64,000 nucleotides of DNA from Apiospora phragmitis (Eukaryota; Ascomycota; Sordariomycetes; Amphisphaeriales; Apiosporaceae), in the NCBI GenBank assembly GCA_038363925.1, contig JAQQWL010000010.1, forward strand, positions 992,001 to 1,056,000, given 5' to 3'. The notes below the pieces were generated by a model that was not told the DNA's origin, ran no database searches, and was given only the letters and a program-made list of their open reading frames with translations. Shown in pieces: positions 21,097-36,395 of the stretch (within the stretch, counting starts at the first letter, position 1; the number at the start of each line of letters is the position of its first letter). The translations under genes and the position numbers were made by a program.

Positions 21097-21949
21097 ACTT
21101 TTAAAGTTTTTTAATAACGTTTTTTAAGTATTTTTTAAGTTTTTAAATATTATTTTTTAATAAATATCTTTTTTATTAAATAAAGTATTAAAGCTTTCGC
21201 CTTTTCCTTTATTTATTAATAACTTTTTTAATTTCGTACTCGTATTAATTTATTTCGACTTTTAATTATACATTAATTTTTATATTTTTAAAAATTAGTT
21301 CGAATAATAAAATATAAAATATAAAGTATATCCGTATTATTTTAAATAATAATAATTAATAATTAGTTTTTAAAATAATTTTTATAATTTTAAATAATTT
21401 AATCTTTTTAAAGTTTAATTTATTACTAAGTTATTTAGTTTTAATATTATATCGTAAAAAGTAAACTTTTTCCCCCTCTTTAAAAGTTAATCCTTTTAAT
21501 TTTATTTTATCGGCATATTTCTTTATTCGTTTTTAAAAAAAAGTAAAGTTTTATTATAAAATAATTTAAAGTTCTTTTAATTTCTCGATTTATATAGTCG
21601 CGACTAATATTAACTCTCTTTTTAAAAATTATTTAATAATTTTTAAATTATACCCATAATTCGTTTAAAATAATAAAATACGCGTAGTTTCGTTATTAAC
21701 GCTATTATATATAAATTACGTTATAAGTAATAATATTATTTAATTATCTTATTCGTAATTAATATAATAATATAAGTATTATTTTAAAGTTTAGTTTATT
21801 TTCTTAATTTATTTATTTATTTAAAAATAATAAATTATAAATAGTTTATACTTAATACCGAATTATATTATAAATAATTTTTAAAACTTAGCCGTAAATA
21901 ACTTATCTCGATTAAAAATAATCGTTTCTAATAACCCGTACTAGCTAAT

Positions 21950-24400
21950 AATAATACGGAGGAAGGTATAAACTAAATCGCTAATATCGCTAAACTCCTT
22001 ATACGGTAAAAAGTAGGTATATTTTATAAATTTATCCGTAATTACTAGGATACTATCGTAATTAATTTTAATTAATAATTCCTTTAATAAAAATAGCTTA
22101 ACTATAAAGTCGAGCGCGATTATTTTTTACGCCCTATTTAGTAATAAAATTAGTTATAGTTCTCCGTACGGTTAATATTTTACGGGCTTAGCTTTATTAT
22201 ATAAATCGTATTTACCGATAACCTTAGTTATAATTAACTTAAGGTTTTCGTAATCGAATTACTTAATAATTCGTTTCTAAGTTTTAAACACTCCTTAATA
22301 TCCGTATACGGGGTATTCGTAAAAATCCTTAATAAAATCTTCCCGATACTACTTAGAAATATAGATCTTATCTCGGTAAAAAACGAGGCCATTACGGTCC
22401 TCGAAATAATCCCTAATATAATTAATAAAATCAAAGGTCCGGTTTAATTATTTAAACTTAATAACCTAATTATCGTAATATTAAACAAAGCTCGTAATAT
22501 TTAATTATCGTAACGGCATAAGGTTACCGTCTTAATCTTATTTAAAAATAATCCTAATCTCTAATAAAACTTCCTTTTAATAGTCCGGTCGCTTACTTAA
22601 CGCGTCGGCATAACCGTTTTTATTACCCTTTCAATAAATAATAACGAAATTAAACTTAGAAAAGAATTCGAAATATCGTACTTATCGTTTATTAAATTCC
22701 TTTATAATAATAAACGTCGTAAAATTCTTATAATCGATATAAACTTTTACTAATTCCGATGTTTTATTAAAATAATATCTCTATTTTTCGAATATTTTAA
22801 TAATAATTATTAACTCTTTATCGTAAATTTAATAATTAAGTTCTAATCTATTTAACTTTTTAAAAAAGAATACGATAAGGTACAACTTTTCGTTATTATC
22901 CCATTAACTTAATTATCCTCCGATCGCATAGTTCGATACGTCGGTCTTAACTTTGAAAGGTTTAATTAGATCTATTACGCGAAGCATTAGTTCGTTAAGG
23001 ATTAGCTCCTTTATTACTTAAAAGGCGGTTCTTTCCGCTTTCGTTTATTTAAATAGTTCGTTCTTCTTTATTAAGTTCGTAAAGGGTATCGCTAACTTAT
23101 TAAACTCGGGGACGAAAATCCGGTAATAATTAACTAGTTTTAAAAAGGATCTAATTTTTATAATACTTATAAGCGTAAACTATTCTTTTATTATTACGAT
23201 TTTTAATTATTTTATTTAAATTTTTCCGAGGGATATTATATATTTTACGAACGTAACCGTTTATTAATAAAATTCGCTCTTTTTTAAGTTTATTAATAAA
23301 TTAGCGTTTTATAGCTTTTAAAATATTAACTTTATATACTTTTTATATTATTTATCGTTTTTAAAATAAATAAGGATATTATTAAAATATATAATAACGA
23401 ACTTATCGAGGTATTTTTATAAAATATAATTAATTATTAATTAAAAACTAATTAATACGTTAATTAAATTAAACGGTATAACTTAATATTTAAAATATTT
23501 ATATTTTATTTAAAACACGGTCTTTTATTCCTTTCCTTTTTTAATACGAATTAAGTTATATATATTAAAAAGGTTAAGTATTATAAAGATTTTAATATAT
23601 AATAATTTATCCCGTAAATCGCTAATTAAAAATAAAAGGTACCGGTTTTTAATAATAATTTCGTTAAGCTTCCGGTAATCGATACATATATACCACTTAG
23701 GTTTCCCGTCCTTACTCTTTTTTAAAACGAAGAGGATAAAGAAGCCCGCCGGTAATGTGGATAGTCGTATAACTCTTTTTTCGAGGTTCTCCGTAATATA
23801 CTCTTTTAAGGCTTGTTCGTACTCCTGGTTAAGTTTATATATAAGTATGAATAAAGGTTTTTCTTTATTTTTAAAGGGTATTTTATAATCTTATTATATA
23901 TAAAATAGTAAACCTATTTTTAATTTCTTATTAAAAAAAGTTTCGAATTACTGATACTTTTTTAATATAATCGTTATAACGTTCGGTTTAAGTTTTTTAA
24001 TAATAATATATACTTTAAATATTTTAAATTTATTAAGGGATCGCTTTTTAAATTATTACTTATCGATTAAACCTTTTTTAATATATTTTATTAAAATTAA
24101 CCTATTTTTTAATTAATTTTAAAATTATTTACCCGTAATTAAGATATTTTTAAAATTATATCGTATTTTATAACGTCCGTAATATTATACGAAATTCGTT
24201 TATAACGTCCTCCGATATCGATTAAAAAGTTCGTAATTTCTTTTCATACTTCTCTATTTTTATAGGTTATAAATCCTTTATTAACGGTCCTAAGTCGGTA
24301 TAGGGCGTTTTTCTCTTATTATTCCAGTTTTAGGCGGTTAACGATTTATAGTGAGATATAGTTTCTTTACGTTTCGTTATCGAGTAACGCTTTAATATAA
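21950..24400 (-). pseudogene. E2 pol remnant (protease, RT, RNase H, integrase)
   Basis: Decayed retroelement polyprotein on the minus strand. Recognisable pieces include the RT catalytic strand near 23372-23400 (Y-x-D-D mutated to Y-F-N-N) and the RNase H start (KPFKVKTDVSNYAIGG) near 22940. It is colinear with the better-preserved E3 copy. Many TAA and TAG codons replace Gln and Trp. No protein is expected. Confidence 0.7.
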
Positions 24401-26802
24401 ATTTTTTTTACGTTTATTATTAAAGTAATATACTTATAAATTTCTTATTTATCCGTTATTTAATATAAAAACCTCTTTTAATTCGCTTAGTATTATCCCT
24501 TTATATTTAACGGCGTTTATTTCTTAACCGATATCTTTTTAAATAAGTAATAAATTCTTACGACTAATTATTTTATCGTTATTATCGTTCCTTCCTTTCT
24601 TTATAAAGAGCTTTTTAATACGCCGACGGGGGTGTTTCTATATCCCTCCTCGTATATAATACTATCACTAATACTTAAAATTCGGGTTTTTTAAATAATT
24701 CGGAAGTTTATTAAGTTTATTAAAATCTATAAACGCTTTATAAATCTTTAATTATAATAAAGGGGTTTTTTTATTAAACGTATACCTATACGTCCTAAAA
24801 GTATTAAGCGTTTTCTTTTAAACGTTTATAAGCTCGCGATTTTTTTTAAACGTATTCGAAATATTAATTCTTAAAATACTCTTTTTAATTCCGTCCTTTT
24901 AAATAATATTTTTATAACCACTTTAAATCTTTTTATATTAAAAGGTATACGCGTTATTTATTAAAAATCGATATTTTAATTTTCTTAATTATATAATTAA
25001 AGTAAAGGTTTATAATAACTCGTTTATTAATTTATCGGGAAAACTATTTATTTTTAAATTTCTTCGCGAAATATTTTATATAAACGTCGTATACGTATAA
25101 AATCTATAAAAACGTAAAGTATACTTCGCTTACTATATAATTACCGCGAACTCTTTAAATAAATCTTACCGTAATAAATACTTAGCGTAAATATTTTAAA
25201 TCTAAATAAAGAACGCTTAAAATAGCTAGCTATCCGTCGTCCTTAAAATTTCTAAACCCGGTAATCTCGTTTATAAGTTCTTTTATTAATATATTAATTA
25301 ATCGTTTATAATTAATAAGTTATTCTTTTTAATTAATAATTTTATTACTATTATTAAAACTATTAAAAACGAGATTATAAATTAAAGCAAAATCTTTACT
25401 TATTATAACGACGCTTCGCTTAAGGCTCCTCTTCGTTTTTAAAGCCTTAAAAAACTATCCGGTTTCTTTATTATCTACTAAGTAAAAAGTACATCTATCG
25501 TCGTAATAAACTATTTAAAATAGGCTACCGTATTTAGTAATAGCGCTACTTCCTTTAATAACTAATATAGGGGCGTCCTCGCTCGTCGTAATATTAACGT
25601 GTTATCCGTCTAAAACTTTCCGAAAATCCTTCTTCGGGGCTCGGTATTCTCAAAAATAATGCCCCTTTTTCTAATAATTATAATAAATAATATTTTACTT
25701 TTTATCGTTTTTATCGTATTTAATAGCGTTAAGATTTATCGGTTTATTATAATAACTATATACGGTAATATTTCTAAACTATATATTATAATAATAATAT
25801 AATCGTCTTATATTAACTTAAATTTAATTAGTTTATCGTTATTATCCGCCTTACTTTTCGCGGCGTTATTCGTATATACGAGTATCGATTTTAATCGTGA
25901 GCTCTATATACGAAAAGAAATTATCGGGGGTATCGAGCCGGCTAAATTTATTCTTAACGTCCTCCTTTAGTCCTTAATAATATATTATAATTTTAATAGC
26001 TTCGGTATAATTTAATCGAGCCGTAATACGTCGGAATTCGGCGGTATAAAAAGCGGCTAATCTTTTCTATTTAAAAGTCTTAAGCTCTTTTTTTACTTAT
26101 CGTTTTTTATCGAGGTCTTAAAAAAGTGACTTAAAAGCGTCCTCGAAACTATCGTAACTTTTAAAGATACGTTATACCTCCGCGCGGCATAGTTCGATTT
26201 ACTAGTCGCTTTTTACGAGTTTATTAAGATAGGGTTCGAACTAAGCGAGTATTTTACCTTTAAAGAACGAGGCGGCGTAAATAATTTATTAAGTAGGGTT
26301 TTCGAATATTTTTTTATAAAACCGTTAATAAGTTTTAATTTAAACTAGGAACCTTTAAAAGTTTCTATTCGTTCCGTCGAACGGCGTAAATAAACTAATC
26401 TTTATTCTTTTTTTTAAAACGATAAGGGTTTAAATAATATTAGCGGCGGTATAAAAGAGATATACTTCTTTATATAATTTATTAATATTAGGTATTTATC
26501 CTAGGTTTTTTTTATTAAAAAAGTATTACGTTTTTTTTCAAACTTAGCGTAATAATATTAATAATTAGCGCTTTTTTATTTAAATTTTTTAATTCGCTTA
26601 ATTAACGCCTAGCGGGTAAAACCGTCGTCGTTATCGTCGCTATCTACCTCTATAGCGGGATCTCGTTAAAAGGTATTTATAATAATAATAACGGCTTTCC
26701 CGTAACGAGGGGTATTATTAAGTCTAAATATAAATATAATTCTTATAAGTATTATTATTTAAAAGTTTAAATAATAATTTATAAAAATAAGAATAATTAA
26801 AA

Positions 26803-27375
26803 TATAACGAATATTATTAAAAGTTTAAATAAAAACTTAATAAAACGTATTAAAAGGTTTATATTTAATAATACGAGAGCGTATTTAAATATATAATAAA
26901 AGTCCGCTTTTATTAATATAATATATAATAACCGTAAAAACGAAAAATAACGGAAATACGTTTAATTTAAAAGTATTTATAATAAAATCGTTAAAGCTAT
27001 TACTTTATTAATAAATTAAATTAATATTTAAATTAATTATTAAAATAAAAAGTATTTATATAAAATATATAAAAAACGTTCGTCGTTTATATATTTAATC
27101 CCTCCTTTATTAATTCCCTAGATCTCGCCGTGATCCTAAGATCCGTCACGTGACCTCCGTCCTTGGCCTTCCTCGTCCGGGTACCCATTCATCTCATAGC
27201 CCGTCAGGGAAGTATCGTGTCGGGTAGTAATCGGTCGTGGAGCGTAGGTGAGTTTATATTAATATAACTGGCGGTCCGGTCGGTACTGGTGGTGTCGTAG
27301 CCTGGTCGAGGCATAGTATCTCCGCGCCGGTAGCTTCTATGGGTCTAGGCCGTATAATTAAGCTAGGTCGTAATA
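26803..27375 (-). repeat. E2 5' LTR
   Basis: Starts TATAACGAATATT and ends GGTCGTAATA. Paired with 19776-20391; it retains a GC-richer stretch (27120-27360) less affected by RIP. Confidence 0.85.
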
Positions 27376-29292
27376 ATTTAGCAATAAATAATTTATTTTT
27401 ATTAAAAATAATTATTTCGGGTAACCCGTATTAATTAACGATTATTTAGAAAAACGTATATATTAGGTCGTTAATATTACTCGATTCTTTATATAATAAG
27501 AAGTAAGTATATTTCGTAAGTTTATCCGTAATTATTAAAATATTATCGTTATCGATCTTAATTAAAAGTTTTTTTAATAAAGATAACTTAATAATAAAAT
27601 TAAATATAATAATTTTTTATACTTTATTTAATAATAAAATCGGTTATAATTCTTTATATAATTAATATTTAGCGGCCTTAGCTTTACTATAGAGGTCATA
27701 CTTACTAATCACTTTAACTATAATCGGTTTAAGGTTTTTATAATCGAATTATTTAATAATTTTTCTCCAAGTTTTAAATATTTTTTAATATCTATATATA
27801 AAGTATTTATAAAATCTTTAAATAAAATCTTTACGGTACTATTTAAAAATATAAATCTTATTTTAATAAAAAACGAAACTGTTATAGTTTTTAAAATAAT
27901 CTTTAAAATAATTTATAAGGTCGAGGTTTTAATTAAATTATTAAAACTTAGTAACTTATTTATTATTATATTAAATATAGTTCGTAACGTTTAATTATTT
28001 TAAAAATATAAGGTTACCGTTTTAATTATAAATAAGAATTATTCGCGTTTTAAGCGGGACTTCTTTTTAATAGTCCGGTTATCGGTTTAATACGTTAACG
28101 CGACCGTTCTTATTACTTTTTTAATAAATAATAATAAGGTTAAATTTTAATAAGAATTTAAACTATTATATTTATTATTTACTTAATTTTTTAATAATAA
28201 TAAACGTTATAAAGTTTTTATAATTAATATAAACCTTAATTAGCTTTATTATTTCGTTAAAATAATATTTCCATTCTTTATAAGTTTTAATAATAACTAT
28301 TAATTTTTTATTATAAATTTAATAATTTAATTCTAATTCGTTAAACTTTTTTAAAAAGAATATAATAAGGTACGACTTTCCGTTATTATTTCGTTAATTT
28401 AATTACCCTTTAATCATATAATTTAATACGTCGGTTTTAATTTTAAAAAGTTTAAACAGGTTTATTACGCGAAATATTAATTCGTTAAGAATTCGTTCTT
28501 TAATATTATAAAAAGCTTCGTTTTTTTTCTTTATTTATTAAAATAGTTCGTCCTTTTTTATCAAGTTTATTAAAAGTATTATTATCCTGTTAAATCCGGG
28601 AATAAAAATCGGGTAATAATTAACTAGTTTTAAAAAGGATTTAATTTTTATAACGCTTATAGGCGTAAACTATTCTCTAATTATTAAAATTTTCGAAGGT
28701 TCTATTTATATTTTGCCTAAAGATATTACGTATTTTACGAAAGTAACGGATCGTTAATAAAATTCGCTCTTTTTTAAATTAATTAATAAATTAACGTCTT
28801 ATAGCTTTTAAAATATTAATTTTACATACTTTCGATATTACTCGTTATTTTTAAAATAAATAAGGATATTATTAAGGTATATTATAATAAACTTATCGAG
28901 GTATTTTTATAAAATATAATTAATTAATATATTAATTAAACTAAACGGTATAATTTAATACTCGAAATAACCGTACTTAATCCGGAACGTAATCTTCTAC
29001 TCTTTTTTTTTAATTTAAATTAAGTTATATATATTAAAAAGGTCGAGTATTATAAAAATTTTAACGTATAATAATTTATTCTATAAATTACCGATTAAAA
29101 ATAAAGGGTACCGGTTTTTAATAATAATTTCGTTAAGTTTCTAATAATCGATATATATATACTATTTAAGTTTTCCGTCTTTACTTTTTTTTAAAACGAA
29201 AAGGATGGGGAAGCTTATTAATAATATAGATAGTTAAATAACTCTTTTTTCAAAATTTTCCGTAATATATTCTTTTAAAGCTTATTTATACT

Positions 29293-29999
29293 TGTTACAA
29301 CCCGACCTAACCATGCGGCCAAGACCCCACCCGCCGGAACGGAACTACTATACCCCGACTAAGCTATAACGTTATAGCTACCGACCGCACTGCTAGCTAT
29401 ACTAATATAAACTCTCCTATATTATAAAAGCGCGTAAATATAACTATAAAGATATCTTAAATAACGAAAGGATAGACCCGACCCGGGAAAGTAACTAAGA
29501 AAGAGCTACGGGACGAAAAGCGACTAGACCACTACTTTAATAAATAAGCTAGGAGCGACGGGATCACGACGCCCCTAAGTGAGCCACTAGAATGGATCAC
29601 CGTGATCTAAGGGATGGATCACCGTGAGCCAGTAACGGGATCACCGTGAGCTAATAGCGGGATTATTATGAACTAATGGACGTTTTAATAAATTAATAAA
29701 AAGGAGATTAAATATATAACGATAAACGTTTCTTATATATTTTATATAAATATTTTTTATTTTAATAATTAATTTAAGTATTAATTTTAAATTATAAATA
29801 AAATAAATAACTTTAATAAAATTATTATAAATATTTTTAAATTTATGTACCTTAATTATTATTCGTTCTTATAAATTATTACTTATTATATTAATAAAAG
29901 CAACTTTTATTATATGTTCAAATACTTTTTTATATTATTAATATAAACTTTAATACGTCTTATTAAGTTTTTTTTAAAACTTAAATAGCGTTCGTTATA
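29293..29999 (+). repeat. E3 5' LTR
   Basis: 707 bp, equal in length to the 3' copy. At 29597-29680 it contains about four imperfect direct repeats of roughly 22 bp built on GGATCACCGTGAGC. Confidence 0.9.
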
Positions 30000-30099
30000 T
30001 TTTAATTACTTTTATTTTTATAAATTATTACTTAAGCTTTTAAATAATAATATTATAAGAATTATATTTATACCTAGCCTTAATAACACCAACCGATAA

Positions 30100-33000
30100 A
30101 AAAAAGCACTTATTACCACTTTTAATACCTCTTAACGAGACCTTACTATAAACGTTAATAATAACGAAAATAACGACGAGCCTATATAATAAACGTTAAT
30201 TAAACGAATTAAAAAATTCGAATAAAAGAACGCTAACTATTAATATTATTACGTTAAGCTCGAAAAAGAGCGTAACGAGCTCTTAATTAAAGGTACCTTA
30301 GAATAAACGCCCTATAATATTAATAAGTTACGCGAAAAAATACGTCTCCTCTGTATAACTATTAATATTATTTAGACCCCTATCGCGCCAAAAAAGGGTA
30401 TAAAGATCAGTACGTTAACCCCTTTTAATAAAATAAGCGAAAAACTCTAAAGCTTTTTTATTTAAATTAAAACTTATTAATAATTTTATAAAAAAACGTT
30501 TTAAAACTTTACTTAATAAATTATTTACGTTACCTCGTTCTTTAAAAATAAAATACTCGCTTAGTTCGAACCTTATTTAAACGAACTTATAAAAAATAAC
30601 TAATAAATTAAACTATACCGTATAGAGGTATAACGTATTTTCGAGAATTATGACGGCTTTGAACAAGCCTTTAAATTGTTCTTTTAAAACCCCGACAAAA
30701 AGCGATAAGCGGAGAAGGAATTTAAAACCTTTAAATAAAAAAAATTAGCCGCTTTTTATATAGCCGAATTCCGGCGTATTATAACTTGACTAAACTATAC
30801 CGAAGCTATAAAAGTTATAATATATTATCGAGAATTAAAAAATAATATTAAAAACGAATTTAGCTAACTTAACGCCCCTAATAATTTCTTTTCGTATATA
30901 AAACTTATTATTAAAATTAATACTTATATATATAAATAACGCCGCAAAAAATAAAATAAACCTTAGTAATAAATTAATTAAACTTAAATTAATACGGAGT
31001 AATTATATTAATATAATTATATACCGCTTAAAAATATTACGGCGTATAGTTATTATAATAAACTTATAAACTTTAATATTATTAAATATAATAAATAAAA
31101 TAAAAAGCTACGCGGCATTTATTATAATTATTAAAAATTAGGATATTACGCTTAAAAATATTAAATATTAAAAAGAAATTTTTAATAAGTTTTAAAAAAA
31201 CGATATATTAATATTATTAAAGTAAAAAATACCTTTATAATAGTTATTAAAAATAATAACGTTATTATTAAATACGGTAGTTTATTTTAAATAACTTATT
31301 ATAATAATAAATATACCTCTTATTTAGTAAATAAAGAAAGTATTGGATAATTCCTTAAAGTCCCGGAAAACGGGGAGAACCACAGCCAAAGCATCGTAAT
31401 AATGCGAAAGGAATAACCCCTTCTTTACGACCGAAAATAGCGATTTAATAAATAACATTACAAACCAGCTAAAGTAACCAATAAGCCACGAACGCTTAAT
31501 AAATATATTAATAAATAAGTTAATAAACGAAATCGCTAAATTTAAAAACCTCAAGACCGACAGATAATTAATTATCTCTAATATTCTTTACCCCGACTCG
31601 AAATACCTACGCTAAATATTTATTACGGCCGGTTTTAACTAAAGAATCTACGGTAACTACGTAATAAGGGATAACTTATAGATCTCCCTACCTATAAAAA
31701 ACACTTTACGTTTTTATAAATTTCGTATATATATAACGCTTATATAGAATACCTCGCGGAGAAATTTAAATACGAATAGTTCCCCTAAAAAATTAATAAA
31801 TAACCTATTACGTAACCATACCCGGATTATATTATCAAAAGAATCCGAACGTTGATCCTAAACGGACGACGGGCGTACCTACTAGTATAAGAAGACCCAC
31901 GGTAGCTACGATAATACCACTTAGAAGGACGAGATTAAAAGGAATACTTTAAGAACTAATACTTTAAGTACGCTTAAAAAAAATCGCGAATTTATAAACG
32001 TTTAAAAAAAAGCGCCTAATACTTTTAAAACGTATAAATATATACCCGATAAAAAAACCCCCTTATTATATTAAAGAATTTATAAAGCGTTTATAAACTA
32101 TCGCGGACTTAATAAACCTTCGAATTATCAGAAAAACCCGAATTTTAAGCATTAAAAACAGTACTTTATATAAAAAAGAGTATAAAAACACTTCCGCTAA
32201 CGTATTAAAAAGCACCTTATAAAGAACGAAAAAAATAACGGCAATAATACAAAGATCGATCGTAAAATATTATTAATAACCTATAAACGTAGCGTTTAAA
32301 AAATAAACGCCGCTTATTATAAAAAAACGATAATAAACGAACTAAAATAGGTCCTTATATTAAATAATAAATAATCGAGTTATTTATAAATATATTATAT
32401 TAATACTAAACATAAAAAGAGTTTATATTAAAGCGTTACTTAATAGCAAAGCGTAAAAAAACTATATTTCACCACGAATCATTAATTACCTTAAACTCGA
32501 ATAATAGGAAAAAAAACGCCCTATACCGACTTAAAACCGTCGATAAAGGATTTATAACTTATAACGATAAAGAAGTATAAAAAGAAGTTACGAACCTTTC
32601 GATCGATATCGAAAAACGCTATAAACGAATTACATATAATATTATAAACGTCGCAAAATATAATATAATTTTAAGGATACCTTAATTACGGGTAAATAAT
32701 TTTAAAATTAATTAAAAAAAAGGCTAACTTTAATAAAATATATTAAAAAAAGGTTTAATTAATAAATAACGGTTTAAAAAACGATCCCCTAATAAACCTA
32801 TAATTTTTAAAGTATATATTATTACTAAAAAGCCTAAACCGAACGTTATAACGATTATATTAAAAAAGTACCGGTAATTCGAAGCATTTTTTAATAGAAA
32901 ATTAGAAATAAGCTTACCGTTTTATACACGGTAGAATTATGAAATACCTTTTAAAAATAAGAAAAAACCCTTATTTATACTTATATATAAACTTAACCAG

Positions 33001-35850
33001 GAGTACGAATAAGCTTTAAAAAAGTATATTACAGAAAACCTTAAAAAAAAAGTTATCCGACTATTTATATTACTAACAGGCTTCTTTATCCTCTTCGTTT
33101 TAAAAAAAGAGTAAGGACGGGAAACCTAAATAGCGTATATATATCAATTACTAAAAACTTAACGAAATTATTATTAAAAACCGGTACCTTTTATTTTTAA
33201 TCGGCGATTTACGAAATAAATTATTATATATTAAAATCTTTATAATACTCGACCTCTTTAATATATATAACCTAATCCGAATTAAAAAAAAGAGTAAATA
33301 ACCGCGTTCTAAACTAAATACGGCTATTTCGAATATTAAGCTATACCGTTTAACTTAATTAATATACTAACTAACTTTTAATTTATAATTAACCACGTTT
33401 TATAAAAATACCTCAATAAATTTATTATAATATACTTTAATAATATCCTTATCTACTTTAAAAATAACGAGCAATACCGAAAGTACGTAAAACTAATACT
33501 TTAAAAGCTATAAAACGCTAACCTATTAATTAACCTAAAAAAAAGCGAATTTTGTTAACGATTCGTCATCTTCATAAGATACGTAATATCCCCGGGCGAA
33601 ATCCGAATAAAACCTTCGAAAATCTTAACAATTAGAAAGTAGCTCACGCCTATAAATATTACAAAAGTTAGATCCTTTTTAAAACTAGCTAACTATTACC
33701 GAATTTTTATCCCCGAATTTAACGGGATAACGATACCCTTAACGAACCTAATAAAGAAGGACGAACTATTCCGATAAATAAAGAAAAAAAACGAGGCCTT
33801 TTACGATATTAAAAAATAAATCCTTAACGAACTAATATTTCGCGTAATAGACCCGTCTAAACCTTTCGAAATTAAAACCGACGTATTAAACTATACGATC
33901 GGAGGATAGCTAAATTAACGAAACAATAACAAAAAGTCGTACCCTGTTACATTCTTTTCGAAAAAGCTTAACGAATTAAAGCTTAACTATTAAATTTATA
34001 ATAAAAAATTAATAATTATTGTTAAAACTTATAAAAAATAGAGGTATTATTTTAATAAAATAATAAAACTAATTAAAATTTATACCGATTATAAAAACTT
34101 TATAACGTTTATTATTATTAAAAAACTAAATAAATAATAAATACGATAATTTAAATTCCTTTTAAAATTTAACCTTATTATTATTTATTAGAAAGGTAAC
34201 AAAAATAGTTGCGTCGACGCGCTAAGTCGATAACCGGACTATTAAAAAGAGGTTCCGCCCGAGACGCGAATAATTCTTACTTACGATTAAAACGGTAACC
34301 TCGTATTTTTAAAATAACTAAACGTTATAAACTACGTCTAATATAATAACGAATAAGTTATTAAGTTTCGGTAATTTAATTAAACCCCCGACCCCGCGAA
34401 CTACCTTAAGGATTACCTCGAAGACCGCGACGGTCTCGCCTTTTACCGAAATAAAATTTATATCCCCGAGCAGTATCGCGAGGATTTTATTAAAGAATTC
34501 TATAAATACCCTATATACGAATATTAAGGGATATTTAAAACCTAAAAAAAAATTACTAAGTAATTCGATTATAAGAACTTCAAACTAATCGTAACTAAGA
34601 TAATCGGTAAATATAACCTCTATAATAAAGCTAAAGCCACCCGACACCGATTATACGGAGAATTATAGCCGATTCTACCGCTAAACAGAGTATAGAAAAT
34701 TATCGCACTTAATTTCGTTATTAAGCTACCCTTATTAAAAAAACCCCTAATTAAAATTAATTACAATAGCATCTTAATTATTAAAAATAAACTTACAAAA
34801 TATACTTACTTCTTACTATATAAAGAATTTAACGATATTAACGACCTAGCGTACACGTTCCTCCGAATAATCGTTAATTAGTACAAATTACTCGAAATAA
34901 TTATCTCCGATAGAAATAAACTATTTATTACTAAATTTTAAAAGTTACTTATAACATAACTTAGAGTTAAATATAAATTATCTACGGCTTACCACCCCTA
35001 AACGAATAGATAAACCGAGCGGATAAATTAAACCTTAAAATAATACCTACGCTGTTATATTAATTACGAATAAAATAATTAAGTATAATTATTATTAATA
35101 ACTTAATTCGTTTATAATAACGTAAATAACGAAGCTACATATATATTACTATTGCGAATAAATTACGGATATAATTTAAAAATTAATAAAAAAAGAGTTA
35201 ATACTAATCGCGATTATTTAAATCGAAAAATTAAAAAAACTCTAAATTACGCTATAATAAAACCTTACCTTCCTTTAATAATAAATAAAGGAATACGCCG
35301 ATTAAATAAAGTTAAAGGGATTAACCTTTAAAAAGGGAGAAAAAATTTACCTCTTATAACGAAATATTAAAATAAAACGATTAAGCGATAAATTAGATTT
35401 TAAAAAGATAAAACTATTTAAAATCGTAAAAGTTATTTTAAAAACTAACTACCGATTATTACTATTTAAAATAACGCGGATATACCTTATATTTCATATT
35501 TTATTACTCGAACTAGCGGCCGAAGAAACTCTAATTAATACACGGCTAAAAATCGAAACAGATTAACATAAGTACGAAGTTAACGAAATTATTAATAAAA
35601 AAAAACGAAGCTTTTAATACCTCGTTTAATAAAAAAGTTATTTATTAAAAGATAATACTTAAGAGCTTAGAAAATATTTAGCGAACGCCGCGGAGAAACT
35701 TCAAAAGTTTAAAAAAAAGCTTCCCCGCAAAGACCGACAGCCTAGGATTGAGGAAACCTATTAAACCAAGAAACGATTAATTAATATTCCTAAAAACACC
35801 TAAAGAACGTAAATTATTAAAAACGAAGTTCTCTTAATTAATAATTAAAG
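30100..35850 (+). pseudogene. E3 gag-pol remnant of a chromodomain Gypsy element
   Basis: With RIP-type stops ignored, pol is readable. RT lies at about 32950-33590 (catalytic strand VYFNNILIYFKNNE near 33431, from Y-x-D-D). RNase H is at about 33850-34150 (DPSKPFEIKTDVLNYTIGG, then FFSKKLNELKLNYQIYNKK). Integrase is at about 34480-35250 (LTKYTYFLLYKEFNDINDLA, ISDRNKLF, LSTAYHP). The chromodomain is at about 35540-35740, preceded by the linker around VFHVSLLEP. The order places it with the Tf1/MAGGY-type chromoviruses. The chromodomain of such elements directs integration to heterochromatin. No intact frame survives. Confidence 0.8.
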
Positions 35851-36395
35851 AAGAAATATTATTTTCTTTATTTAACTCCTATATTCTTTAACGAAACGCC
35901 TCCGAACGCTTTTTTGTTACAACCTTCTTTATATAATAAAAACAGGCTAAACGACTTAAGGCGGTAAATAACTACGTTTATAAAAGGAATAAAGTCTTTT
36001 TTATATTTAACTTTTCCGCCTTTAACTTTTTTTATTAAGTAGCTAGTTTTATTAAAGCCGACGTAATAAAAGTATTATTATAAGAACGACCAACCCGAAT
36101 ATACTCCGAACAGCGAAACGACTTCTCGTTTATATAATAAGCTAGGTTTTAGTGAAAATAACGAGTATAAAGTATATTAATTAAGTTACCCGTGGATTCC
36201 ACGTTAGCGGTAAGGGCTAAACGCGCGATAGTTTTCTTAAACCGAGATTTTTCGATACGATTAGTTATAATAAATAAATATTATAATAAAGAATAATAAA
36301 AAAAAGAAACCTATTATAACTTAATAATACGAGTAACTAGAATACTTATAAAATTAATACTTTAAGGATAAAGCGGTTAAAAAAAAGGAGGGTAG

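Larger units (their letters stand above)
19776..27375 (-). mobile_element. Gypsy chromovirus E2, inserted into the 3' end of E1
   Basis: A complete element of 7.6 kb in minus orientation. LTRs are 19776-20391 and 26803-27375; target duplications are actta (19771-19775) and attta (27376-27380). The undisturbed version of the target can be read inside E2 itself near 21890 (aaaacttagccgtaaa), which proves E2 sits in a relative. From right to left the interior holds gag (about 25.4-26.6 kb), protease (about 24.1-24.4), reverse transcriptase (about 23.0-23.9; I-Y-F-N-N-I near 23372-23400), RNase H (about 22.86-22.97), integrase (about 21.95-22.6), a chromodomain-like trace near 21.2 kb and an antisense ORF. 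All frames are broken by RIP. Confidence 0.88.

Noticed and set aside
29597..29680. Repeat array with possible CRISPR-like spacing
   Set aside because: Units are imperfect, directly adjoining, inside an LTR of a eukaryotic retroelement, and present in both LTRs.
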